Shown here in pieces: positions 1 through 8,612 of a DNA stretch of 15,105 nucleotides. The position numbers were made by a program, and so were the translations under genes. The stretch is from Coemansia sp. RSA 1804 (taxonomy: Eukaryota; Kickxellomycota; Kickxellomycetes; Kickxellales; Kickxellaceae). The notes beneath the pieces were generated by a model. It saw nothing but the letters and a program-made list of their open reading frames with translations. It was not told the origin of the DNA and did no database searches. The DNA lies in the NCBI GenBank assembly GCA_027578815.1, contig JANBTH010000539.1:1-15105 (forward strand), in the 5' to 3' direction. Each line of letters opens with the position of its first letter. Position 1 is the first letter of the stretch.

Positions 1-2540
1 CATGTATACATTGATGTTATTTTAGTATACGAACGAGTACACACATGTGAATATGTACTCTTACATGTCGGACAGGCTCCTTTTTCAAGCAATGGAACAT
101 GCCTAATTGACACACATAGGCCGAAAATGAGATGGAATCCTTCCGCCCCCCCCAAAAAACAAAAGATATCAGCCATATAGTACGCTCTTTAATTTCCATT
201 TTCAACATGTCTCTAGCATGTATTGGGAGGAAATTCTCATAGCGTGGAAAAAAGAGGGGCAGATGCAATAACGATCTCTTTTGGATGGGACATGCACAAT
301 GGTTTCGAATACTGTCGCCATTTGGGGGATATTGAAAATGAAGGAATAAGGGGAGAGAAAAAACAAAAAAGGACAACTCCTAAAAAAATAAAAAAGAACA
401 AGTGAAGCAAATTAACGCATGAAGGCGGCAAACAGGCCACACTCATTGTTAGCTTTTTTCTTCCATTCATCATACCCTTTACTCACCCTTTAAAGATAAT
501 AGCAAAAAAGAAAGGCCCCATCACCTATTCCCTCTCATCTTTTTCTCCTTTCTTCCTGTAAAAAAACCATTGCAATATGTCTCTGTCTCCTGCATATGGC
601 CATCCCATCAGCACATTGATAAATGCAATTCTACGTGGCCAAAGAAGAGGGGAAAGGAACTGGCAGCCTGCTTAAAGCAACGCAGAAAGTGTGAAATGGC
701 TGATTGGAAAACAAGACAGCAGCAGCAACAGCAATGTACAATGTCAGTGTAGAGCTAAAAAAAAAAAGTAATTAAGAAAGAAATGGGGTGGGGTCTCAGG
801 GGTGTTGGATATCCCTAGATTCTTTTATTAATTACGGGCCGCCTCTGTTCTATTCTTCCTGTTTTGTGATTTATTAACATGGATGTTGTAATGTCTTTTG
901 GATTTGAATAGAGGAACTGTTGACTGGCTGACTGGATAGCCGACTTGGTTGCAGTGGGCAATTTGCATGCGTTTGTGTCTATTTTCTGCGGCGCATGCCC
1001 GTTCTTTTCTTTATGACGCTTGCACAATGGACAGTCCGTCTTGTCTTCTTGTTCAACTAGCAGCGATGGCTGCAAACAGAAATAAATAAAACAGAAATCT
1101 GGCTGTTCAATGCAGCAAAAAAGGTAATACACACTCTAGTCGCTGCTGGGACGATCTGTTTTAAAGGAAACACTCCAGTCATTGCTGTTGCAGCATCCCA
1201 ATCTCGGGCTCTTCAGACACTCATGATGCGTGATGTCTTTCAATGGAACTGTAGGATCTTCAGCAGCATCCACCACGCATTGACATGTTTGCTCGCCTGC
1301 TCGCCTGTCCACTCACATTGCCGCGGCTGATTCGCTTTGTCATTAATGTATATCAGCTTTGATGCATTTTTATCTTTCAAAAAAAGAAACAACGGAAACC
1401 GCTTCTAATTTAGACTTCCAAAAACGGCAAAAACACATACACAATAAACTGGGGCTATCAGCCTCCTCAATAAACGCAGGATACAAGTTATAGACAATTT
1501 CAGAGTAAAAAGATGCTCCTAATTCCAAGCAAGCGTTGATTTCTCTGCATCGTGTCTCTCGCCACGAGAGAGCCTGCTACAATGACCGGTTTCCTTTGTC
1601 TTTTCTGGCTATTGAGCGTGCCATCCATCCTGTGCTCTTACTCTACAACATGGTTTGTAACTGTAATACAATATTTACCAGCAAATCATTGTTCTGTGGC
1701 ACCGACTCCTGCTCATTAATTGTAATTGCCAAATCATGGGCGCAGAGCGAAGGAAATAAGCAGACAAAATATCGCACATTAAAATATACCAGAATCGCAA
1801 CATTTGCATACGTGTAGTCGTTATTTTCGACGGTTTCCGTCTTTTGCAATATCGGGCCTATTGCATCCATTCAAGACGGTTTCCGTGTGGGGGATTGTTG
1901 TGAATCTATTAGTAGTAGTCTTGTGTTGAAAAGCAACAAAAAAGAATATAAATGGAACATTGAATGAGCAGCCTCACTCCCTCTGTTCCATTTACATAAT
2001 GCGTTGTTCGGCATCTCTCGGGCAGTCCACCTGTTATTGTTGTTTCTGTTGTTGTTTTCGTTGCCGCACTTGATGTGCTAGGCAGGCACCATCATCTGGG
2101 CGGGTGCGCAAGTACCCTCAAAAATGTCTTTCGATTGTTCCCGTGCTGTGCGTGCGTGCCGAGCCCCAAAACAAACAACATAAAAGAGAAAGCAAATGCG
2201 TAATCTATGCCTTTTGTCGGCCACAACCAAGAAAGAGGTGGTGGTATCCACAATAGCATTCGAATAAAGGATACGGAATCCCGTGGGAAGTTTTATCGTG
2301 GAGCGCGTCATAATTTAAATGAGAGGCACGCTTTGAGGATTTAAGAAACAACGGGAGCAGCAGCAGCAACAACATATCTGAATAATGTGAACCATTGCCT
2401 TTCCTTTCCCTTCTTGATTGTCTTGAATACCAAAAGCCTAGGGTGTTCGGAACAAGAACAAAGAGAACGATATATTACGGCGATGGTGTTTCTAAAAAGA
2501 CAGCTAAACCAAGAGAATGGCATGAGCGAGAGAGACACAG
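1..2540. other. Left spacer, no supported gene
   Basis: This 2.5-kb stretch contains only short ORFs of about 60-105 codons with biased, low-complexity translations, and none resembles a known family. It has many homopolymers (C8 at 146-153, followed by A6), short CAG/CAA-like runs near 716-732 and 2352-2371, and A/T-rich tracts. The 3' untranslated region of the minus-strand gene ending at 2541 must lie in its right part, but I see no clear minus-strand AATAAA there. A minus-strand open stretch at 815-1069 follows a good splice-acceptor-like sequence and is discussed as a finding. No tRNA-like T-arm or other structured RNA signature was seen. Confidence 0.6.
1829..1886. repeat. Direct repeat GACGGTTTCCGT, two copies
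   Basis: The 12-mer GACGGTTTCCGT occurs at 1829-1840 and again at 1875-1886, 46 bp apart. The core, CGGTTTCCGT, occurs a third time in inverted orientation at 1392-1401. Each core contains CGG-TTT-CCG, an inverted pair of CGG triplets with a 3-bp spacer. Fungal Zn(II)2Cys6 transcription factors bind paired CGG triplets, so regulatory use is possible. The nearest supported gene is the Skt5-like gene, and these copies lie beyond its 3' end, so no target is evident. Three identical cores within 500 bp is what is seen; a function is inference. Confidence 0.5.
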
Positions 2541-5500
2541 CTAGAGCATCAGCTTGTCGCCCTTGTTGTGTCTCGGCCGTGCGCCCTTGGAACGCATCCA
2601 GTCATCGACGCCCATCTTCTTGAGCTCATTGAGCCGCTTGATGGCGCGACGGTTCTGCTTCTGCGCAGCCTTGGCGTACCACTTGCGAGCCTCGTTCAGA
2701 TCAGGACTGTTGACGCCGATCCCGCACTCGTAGTAGTATCCAACGGCGTACTCTGCCTTGGCTAGTCCGCGGTCAGCCGCACGTCGCGCCCACAGGTAGG
2801 CCTCGACATCGTTCTGCGGCAGGAATGGCTCTGCACCCGTCAGATACCAGCCAGAGAGCGCAATCTCGGCCTCGGGATCGTTTTTCTCGGCCGCCCGCGT
2901 GTACCAGCCAATCGACCGGCGTGGATCGATGGGACAGTCCAGCTTGCCAGACTCATACGCCTGGCCAAGCCGCACCTGCGACGGAAGATAGCCCAGCTTC
3001 CCGGCCTTGATGTACAGCTCGCGCGAGTACGACAGATCCTGGATCACGCCCGGAATGTCGTCGGTCTCGTGGCACAGCGCCAGCTCGTGCAAACCGTGCG
3101 GACACTCGGGCGTCGCGTTCTCTGCCGCGCGCTTGAGCCACGTGATGCCCTCGCGTGGCGAAGGCGCAACGCCAAGCAGGCCCTTGATCAGAATCACTCC
3201 CAGCTTGTACATGGCTGGCACGTTGGACTGCGCGGCAGCCTTGCGGTAGAACTGGAGAGCGCGCGTGGAGTCGCGGCGGATGCCCACGCCGACCTCGTAG
3301 CAGACGGCGGTGCGGTAGTTTGCCTCGGCGTGCTGCGATTTGGATGCCTGCTGGTAGTACGAGAACGCCTTGGCGTCGTCTCGCTCGGCTCCGTAAGTAC
3401 CGCGCGAATAGACGGTGCCAAGGAAGAACTGCGCCTCGGCCGCCGTGCTTGTACGGTGCACGGTGATTCCTCCTCCTGCTAGCTTCTTCACCCACCTGAA
3501 GCCCTCGGCCACGAGGATCTCGTATCTCTTGCTGGACAGCTTCTTGTTGCGCTCCTGATCCGCTATTCCCTGCGCGTGCTCCAGCACATACTTTGCAAAC
3601 TCAAGTTGCGCCTCTGGGTCGTTGGACCGCTTAATGCTTACTCTGTACGCCTCGAGACTGGCCGCCGTCGGAGGAGGTGCCTTTGGCGATCCCGGTGCCC
3701 CTGTCTGTGCCGGCGAGGCTGCTCCTCCTGCTGCCATCGGCGGCACGCCGACCATGCTGCTGGCGCTGCTGCTGGGCGCATCTCTTTCGGACGACAACAT
3801 CAATGACTGCTGTTGGTTGTGTGGTGGTGCAGCAAGAGGCAGCGATCTGCTGCTAGCGGTCCACGGACGCATTCCAGCATACGGCTGCAGCGGCAACTGC
3901 TGCGGATCGTGTCCGCCGACAAGAGCATCGCCGCTGCCCGAGTGGCTGTAAACCGACGCTGCCGCCAGAAACCGCCCGCTGTTGTCGCCATGCGAAGCGC
4001 TGCCAATACGCGAGCCCTGCGGGGTGCCTACGCGCTGCAGCGATGTTGGTGGTCTGACTCCCAGATGCGGTCTATCCGACGGATCGAATCCGTTGTCGTA
4101 GGCCCCGTGGACGGGTGCCTGTCCGTGCGGTGCGGCTGTGAAATCGACTGGTGGACCGCGCATGTTGGTTGGTGCCATGTTCTGGTGGCGAGCTACAAAT
4201 GGAGGTGAAGGTAGTGGTAGTGATTGTTCACAAGCAGAGGGTTTGGTAGTGGTAGTGGTGGATGTGTTAGTTGGTGGATGTTGGTGTGGTTTGGTGTATT
4301 GTGTGTGGGTGCCTCTGGGGCCTCCCTTTCTGTGCAGCGTGGATGCCCTCCCACTGGTGCATTGCCGCCAGTGCGGTGGGGTTGGCGTCAGCGGCTGCAA
4401 TGCAACCGGGCCTGAGAGATTGGCCTCATACTGGTCGTCGTCAGAACATCCAGACATCGGCCGATTGCTGCTCTTTCCTATGGCACTGGGCACCTGGCGA
4501 CGTCGGAGGATATGCTTCCCCTTGCAAGAGGGGTATTGCAAGTCTGCCGCACATGGACTGCCAAAAACTGTGTTTGCACGAGAAAGCCCAAGCGGAACCC
4601 GCTGGGTGTGTCTCTTTTGGGCCTCACGAAGGTTGGATGTAAGGATGGGAGGATGTTGGATTCTATTGAAAGTGTTGTCTATTTTGGTAGGGGGTTTGGA
4701 ACGTGGCTCATATATTGTTCTGCTTCTCCCCAGTGGAATGTCGTCATCGCCATGGCAATCCCTATCAGCAACAGCAACAGTCCGCCTCAGTCCAATGGGG
4801 CTGGTGAGCGGCATCAACGTGCGCTGATGACGACAGGGGTTGCTGGCACGATCAACTGCAGTGGACTGAATGTGCTGTTGCTGCTGTTGACGGTATTGCT
4901 GACGGTGGTGCAATGGGACTTCCATTTTATGCAAAGTATGTGCTTTGTCATCCAGAGTAGATTTGGCATTCTTACAAGCAGTGCTGACAACATCAACATC
5001 AACGTCAACGGCATCATTGACATTAACGGCAATATTGTCGGCGTCAATGTCAGTGTCAGCACGCATGACACTGTCAATGGATGTGGCTGCCGCACATGTG
5101 GGCTTTGGCGAATTGCCAACAATAGCCACAGTGCCGGCATCCACGGCAATGAAATTAAGTGTATCTGTGGATGTTCTGCTGGATGCAGGGGGTGTTTGTG
5201 GTGAAATGGGAATGTGCTTACCTGGTGGATGAGTTCTGGTGCTCAGCGGAGACGAGACGCCGTTGGGTGGTAGATTTTGCATTGGATTCGTGCTTGTAAT
5301 TGTGGGCATGCCGCCGTATCTCTCCGAGCGTCCAAGGTTGTTTACTTGCGTCGGGTTGGATGGAAACAGCGAGACGTCAATGTCGCCGCTCGCACTGCCG
5401 TCGTCATTATCGTAGTCGTCCTCCAGCTTCTGTTCCCGCCGTCTAAGCGTGTCGGCGGACATTTTCAAGTGCTGCGTGGGCGTGCCGTGTCTTGGTATCT

Positions 5501-6191
5501 CGCTCACTGGTGTTCTGGTGCCGCTGGACGAGTATCCTGGATTCACACTCATTTGTTGGAAATTGTCTACCAATAGTGTAGGATCGTTGCTATGTGTATT
5601 TCTATTTGCATCGTTGGCAAGGTGCTGGTAGTATGACTGCTCCTGCCATCCATCCTGGTGGCGGTTGTTCTGTTGCTGCTGTTGAAAGCGTTGTTGCTGC
5701 TGCTGCTGATCCTGATACTGGGGATTGAAACTGCCTGTCGTGTGAGACGGACGAAGGTTTGGCGGGGCAATGGAGGCATAATGGCCACTTTGTTGTGGAG
5801 CGTAATCTTGGTTAGGATGACGGCTGGGGTGGTTTGGCAGTTGGGATTGCGGGGGAGACTGGCGCTCGTAGTTCTGAGGAGCAGGAATTGCAGAATGCAT
5901 GCTACCATTTCCGTTATAAGTCTCCGCTTTCGCATAAGCTGAAAGATGTGGCGGATTATCAGCACTTGAGTACATTTGCTGCTGCTGCTGCTGTTGTTGT
6001 TGTTGCATTAGAAGAGTTGGCCGCTCCTTTGGATAGTAAAGCTGCGGCTGCTGGGGATGTGGGCGGTACTCGTAGACGGGAGCATTCACGTTGGCTGTAA
6101 CCATAACGACCTTACCGGTTGGACGACGAAAGGCATGTTGCTCTGCATTCTTGCTGCCGTTTGTGTAATAGCCACTGTCGTTAGAGGCCAT
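2541..6191 (-). CDS. SKT5: Skt5/Chs4-like chitin synthase activator with SEL1 repeats
   Basis: Family role: Skt5/Chs4 proteins activate and localise chitin synthase III at the bud neck, septum or growing tip. The ORF gives 1216 aa from an ATG at 6191. Residues 1 to about 845 are low-complexity and probably disordered, rich in Q, P, S and H, with Q10 at residues 63-72, further Q runs near 160-180, a D/V/N alternating stretch near 380-400, and R/S-rich patches. The conserved part is residues 847-1192, a helical lead-in followed by tandem SEL1 repeats from about 917. Diagnostic strings include GYLPSQVRLGQAYESGKLDC, RSIGWYTRAAE, ALSGWYLTG, EAYLWARRAADRGLAKAEYA and NELKKMG, closely matching the Skt5 family. 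The protein ends in KGDKLML, so it lacks the CAAX prenylation box known from yeast Chs4. Residues 324-666 are bounded by intron-like borders (4193-5221). If spliced out, the frame is kept and the protein would be 873 aa. The family call is firm; paralogue identity and exon structure are less certain. Confidence 0.9.
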   Translation of the reverse strand: MASNDSGYYTNGSKNAEQHAFRRPTGKVVMVTANVNAPVYEYRPHPQQPQLYYPKERPTLLMQQQQQQQQQQMYSSADNPPHLSAYAKAETYNGNGSMHSAIPAPQNYERQSPPQSQLPNHPSRHPNQDYAPQQSGHYASIAPPNLRPSHTTGSFNPQYQDQQQQQQRFQQQQQNNRHQDGWQEQSYYQHLANDANRNTHSNDPTLLVDNFQQMSVNPGYSSSGTRTPVSEIPRHGTPTQHLKMSADTLRRREQKLEDDYDNDDGSASGDIDVSLFPSNPTQVNNLGRSERYGGMPTITSTNPMQNLPPNGVSSPLSTRTHPPGKHIPISPQTPPASSRTSTDTLNFIAVDAGTVAIVGNSPKPTCAAATSIDSVMRADTDIDADNIAVNVNDAVDVDVDVVSTACKNAKSTLDDKAHTLHKMEVPLHHRQQYRQQQQQHIQSTAVDRASNPCRHQRTLMPLTSPIGLRRTVAVADRDCHGDDDIPLGRSRTIYEPRSKPPTKIDNTFNRIQHPPILTSNLREAQKRHTQRVPLGLSRANTVFGSPCAADLQYPSCKGKHILRRRQVPSAIGKSSNRPMSGCSDDDQYEANLSGPVALQPLTPTPPHWRQCTSGRASTLHRKGGPRGTHTQYTKPHQHPPTNTSTTTTTKPSACEQSLPLPSPPFVARHQNMAPTNMRGPPVDFTAAPHGQAPVHGAYDNGFDPSDRPHLGVRPPTSLQRVGTPQGSRIGSASHGDNSGRFLAAASVYSHSGSGDALVGGHDPQQLPLQPYAGMRPWTASSRSLPLAAPPHNQQQSLMLSSERDAPSSSASSMVGVPPMAAGGAASPAQTGAPGSPKAPPPTAASLEAYRVSIKRSNDPEAQLEFAKYVLEHAQGIADQERNKKLSSKRYEILVAEGFRWVKKLAGGGITVHRTSTAAEAQFFLGTVYSRGTYGAERDDAKAFSYYQQASKSQHAEANYRTAVCYEVGVGIRRDSTRALQFYRKAAAQSNVPAMYKLGVILIKGLLGVAPSPREGITWLKRAAENATPECPHGLHELALCHETDDIPGVIQDLSYSRELYIKAGKLGYLPSQVRLGQAYESGKLDCPIDPRRSIGWYTRAAEKNDPEAEIALSGWYLTGAEPFLPQNDVEAYLWARRAADRGLAKAEYAVGYYYECGIGVNSPDLNEARKWYAKAAQKQNRRAIKRLNELKKMGVDDWMRSKGARPRHNKGDKLML
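4193..5221 (-). other. Possible in-frame intron (exitron-like) within the Skt5-like gene
   Basis: On the minus strand CCAG/GTAAGC at 5222/5221 is a strong donor and ATTTGTAG ending at 4193 is a good acceptor. A CTAAC branch-like motif lies at 4270-4266, 74 nt before the acceptor. The interval is 1029 nt, exactly 343 codons, phase 1 at both ends, and contains no in-frame stop. Removing it joins G to CT and gives an alanine codon, so both forms stay in frame. An open frame this long argues that the segment is at least sometimes translated, so an alternatively spliced coding intron is possible. Constitutive exon is the conservative reading. Confidence 0.35.
5976..6005 (-). repeat. CAG/CAA tract coding for Q10
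   Basis: Ten consecutive glutamine codons, a mix of CAA and CAG on the minus strand, flanked on both sides by methionine codons. They form the N-terminal polyglutamine run of the Skt5-like protein (residues 63-72). Related Q-rich coding runs lie at about 5675-5720 and near 4875-4905. The mixed codons suggest selection on the protein or an old, interrupted microsatellite; length may vary between strains. Confidence 0.85.
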
Positions 6192-6998
6192 ATCAATACG
6201 GGGATTGATTCCAAGTTGTCAGCGTATCTACGGAGTGTAAAATAAGTATAAACAGCTAGCTGTGGTCTCTAGAGAACAAACATTGAACGGCAAATAAGAA
6301 TATATAATACACAAATAACAAACACCAAGAGGGTAAAAGAAACACCTTTCGTTGTTGTTCTTGTTCTCGAATTTAGCAGACTTGTAAAAAAAAGATGCTT
6401 TCTTCTTGCAAGAATGACAATGGAGGCGTATTAGAGAGACAAGCAAGCAAAGAAGGTTTGTATCTGGATAAAGCAAAATAGCAGTAGTAAGAACTGTAGA
6501 CAAAGATACGAAAAATGGATTTGTCGACTGATGTGTGGGACAAGTGTATAACAAACACACACAAGGTTAGGGAAGATAGGGAAGCAAACAATAAAATGGC
6601 AGTATATATGATGTCCAAAGTAGTACAACTAACTTTACGGAAAAGAAATAAGAAAATAATACAAAAGAAGGGGGAAAAGCCCCTTGTTCAGTTTGCTGGT
6701 TTAGTCGTTAAGACTAGAAAACTATTCTCAATGTATAAAACCTGGTTCGTTAAAAGAGTGGCTAGGAAAATAAATGGAAAAGGATTTATAACGTTTAGCA
6801 GGCATACAAAGAGAAGGATGACGTTTAGAAAGAGAAAAGAGGGGTTGTTATGTGACAATAGAATGTAGAAAAAGAAATATAGGCGGGCTGGTTGAGATTA
6901 ATACGAATATAATTGAATAATATGGCTACAATTCAAAATGTAAGACACGCAAGCGTGACTATCATGCTGGTTTCCGGAAAATAAAAGGAAAATAGACG

Positions 6999-7637
6999 AT
7001 GACAGGCGGCTTACATATTAATAAAGCTACTAGGCCTACCCTCCCTCCCTTTTTATCATATCAAACACACGGGGGAAAGGGTGAGGGCAAACAAGCAAAA
7101 GAAGGCGGAGATTGCAGACTAGATTGCAGTTGCAATATACCGGAAACATGGCCAGGTGTTCTAGCACCCAATTTCAAGATTAAAGGATCCATCCGGACAG
7201 TTCAGCAAATAAAAAAGCACCCTCTTCTCTTTTACATGCACACTATCTCCTGTCTTTGCGATGACACAGCTGCTGCGCACAAACTCTATGTGGATGTGGC
7301 TCAAAAAACACAAGGCTATGTCTTTGCTGAATGTTCGGAAATGGAAAAGGAAATGTATGCCACAGGGTGGAGGAGAGGGTCAGACGTTGTAGCAGAAAGA
7401 GAAAAAGCCAGGCGAATAAAGGGGATGGATTCCAGGCGTCTGGCCTGCGAGCTGGCTTATCCTCTTGGCGGCCCCTTCGTGGATCAGTCGCCAAAGCAGA
7501 AGGCTTTCCTGTTTGCACAATGGCACCAGCACAAGAAGGCGGCTGCAGCATTCTGGTACCGTGGCGTTGGACAAGGCGAAGACAGAAGGTTCTTTTGTCC
7601 CTCCGTTGCAAGCCATGCGTCCTTTTGTTGGCAGTGA
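6999..7637 (+). CDS. Unrecognised 212-codon ORF, doubtful
   Basis: An ATG-initiated frame of 212 codons, longer than expected by chance in spacer of this composition. I do not recognise the product. It has no clear signal peptide or membrane segment. It has scattered cysteines, including a CRLDCSC cluster near residue 40, and a basic stretch around residues 120-140. The opposite strand is also open for 196 codons (7243-7833), so openness may simply reflect local base composition. No convincing TATA box sits just upstream; the sequence before the start is AT-rich. It could be a lineage-specific gene, an untranslated transcript, or nothing. Judged more likely non-coding than coding. Confidence 0.2.
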   Translation: MTGGLHINKATRPTLPPFLSYQTHGGKGEGKQAKEGGDCRLDCSCNIPETWPGVLAPNFKIKGSIRTVQQIKKHPLLFYMHTISCLCDDTAAAHKLYVDVAQKTQGYVFAECSEMEKEMYATGWRRGSDVVAEREKARRIKGMDSRRLACELAYPLGGPFVDQSPKQKAFLFAQWHQHKKAAAAFWYRGVGQGEDRRFFCPSVASHASFCWQ

Positions 7638-8156
7638 TGTACGAAAATGTGATATCCAGACATTTGCCGCACATAAGAGACAACAGTAGCACGTTTATCC
7701 ATGGAATAGAGCGAGTGGAGATGGGCTGTTGTGGATGGGTTGGAAAACAAGAGGGGTGGCTAGTGTTACCTTGAGACAGAGCTAGACGAGATGCACTTTG
7801 CACAAGAGAAGCGGTACCGGAACAAGCAAACAAAAGGCAATGTGATTATGAGTATAAAAAGAAAAAGAAAGGTATATCAAGAAGGTCTATGGAGAGAAGA
7901 AAGAGACACGGTGCTGATCTTGAGAAGGCATCGGAGCAGAAAAGCATGAAAAGGCAGACGCGGACAACACACACAGGTTGATCGTGAGCAAGCAGAAAGC
8001 ATGGGTGCAAGCCAAAGCCTGTTTCGGCACGGAAATTGCTTATCCTGGACAGCAGCGTCCCCCACGCAAGGGGTGCTGCTCCTGGTGGAAAAAAAGAAGT
8101 ATCTTTCTGGATGCGATGATGCCCTTTGGGGGGGGGCTACTGGCAAATAAGAGCAA

Positions 8157-8186
8157 AAGCGAAGGTTTGGAAACCGTCCTTCGCTT
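8157..8186. repeat. Perfect 9-bp inverted repeat with 12-nt loop
   Basis: AAGCGAAGG at 8157-8165 pairs exactly with CCTTCGCTT at 8178-8186. The loop itself overlaps a second small palindrome, GGTTTGGAAACC (8164-8175), so two alternative foldbacks share this site. It lies 427 bp upstream of the ALG8 start and 8 bp before the (CAGC)6 run. Function is unknown; a cruciform, an RNA hairpin in a long leader, or chance are all possible. Confidence 0.6.
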
Positions 8187-8194
8187 AGAGGTAC

Positions 8195-8218
8195 CAGCCA
8201 GCCAGCCAGCCAGCCAGC
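8195..8218. repeat. (CAGC)6 tetranucleotide microsatellite
   Basis: Six perfect tandem CAGC units, likely length-variable among isolates. The tract is upstream of ALG8 and, on the evidence of the family alignment, outside its coding region. Confidence 0.9.
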
Positions 8219-8612
8219 CTGTCTGTGGTCTTGGGAAGAGGAGAATGAAAAGGACTGATCTGCTTTGCAGACACTGTGAAGAATGGGCTATACACACAGC
8301 CAGCGCCACAGAGGCCAAAGACCAAGCATGACCGGTGCTGAGTCGGCCCAGCCAGAAATCTCTACTGCTGGCTGCTTCCAGATCTGATCGCAATCAATGA
8401 TCGCTGGCAGAGCGGGAGAGCAGATGGAGTCTTTATCCCTCCCGTCACGGTTCTCTGCAGGCCTTGCTTCTTTCCTTCCTGCCTTGCTTGCAGCCGAGCC
8501 TAATTATTGTTATTGTTATTGTTGCTATTATTTCTTCCATCTTTTTTTTCCACGCACTGTCCGATTTGCCCCCGCTTGCGTGTGCTGGAACGGTCCAAGG
8601 ATCATTCTCCCA

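Larger units (their letters stand above)
6192..8612. other. Divergent spacer between the Skt5-like gene and ALG8
   Basis: This 2.4-kb spacer must contain the promoters of two divergent genes. The left part (6192-6990) is A-rich on the plus strand, and its 117-codon ORF (6515-6868) is strongly K/R-biased and looks non-coding. The middle (about 6999-7830) is richer in G/C and open on both strands; see the 212-codon ORF. A TATAAAAA at 7853-7860 lies about 750 bp before the ALG8 start, far for a fungal TATA box. A G9 run at 8128-8136, a hairpin at 8157-8186, (CAGC)6 at 8195-8218 and three TTATTG units at 8504-8521 lie closer to ALG8. No RNA gene was recognised. Confidence 0.6.

Noticed and set aside
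1136..1315. Cysteine-containing frame of about 60 codons on the minus strand ending at 1136
   Set aside because: The plus strand is open over the same bases, no ATG or clear donor links it to the 815-1069 frame, and no family is recognised.
1582..1719. Plus-strand 45-codon ORF with a signal-peptide-like start (MTGFLCLFWLL)
   Set aside because: It is too short, ends without a mature domain and has no convincing splice continuation; hydrophobic starts arise easily in T-rich DNA.
2953..3495. 180-codon ORF overlapping the Skt5-like gene on the same strand
   Set aside because: It is an R/A/H-rich alternate frame of the conserved SEL1 coding region, typical of G/C-rich third positions.
4080..4092. 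GGATCGAATCC, resembling a tRNA T-arm
   Set aside because: It lies in Skt5-like coding sequence and no cloverleaf or acceptor stem can be built around it.
4138..5204. Plus-strand ORFs of about 230 codons inside the Skt5-like gene
   Set aside because: They are antisense to a long coding frame and have G/W/C-rich compositional translations; the exitron-like segment makes this strand worth noting but not a gene.
6515..6868. 117-codon plus-strand ORF in the divergent spacer
   Set aside because: The translation is dominated by K, R and M from A-rich DNA, shows no family resemblance and sits in the likely promoter of the Skt5-like gene.
8040..8393. 117-codon minus-strand ORF over the (CAGC)6 repeat
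   Set aside because: It depends on the microsatellite (translated as a WLAG repeat) and on low-complexity DNA; no recognisable product.
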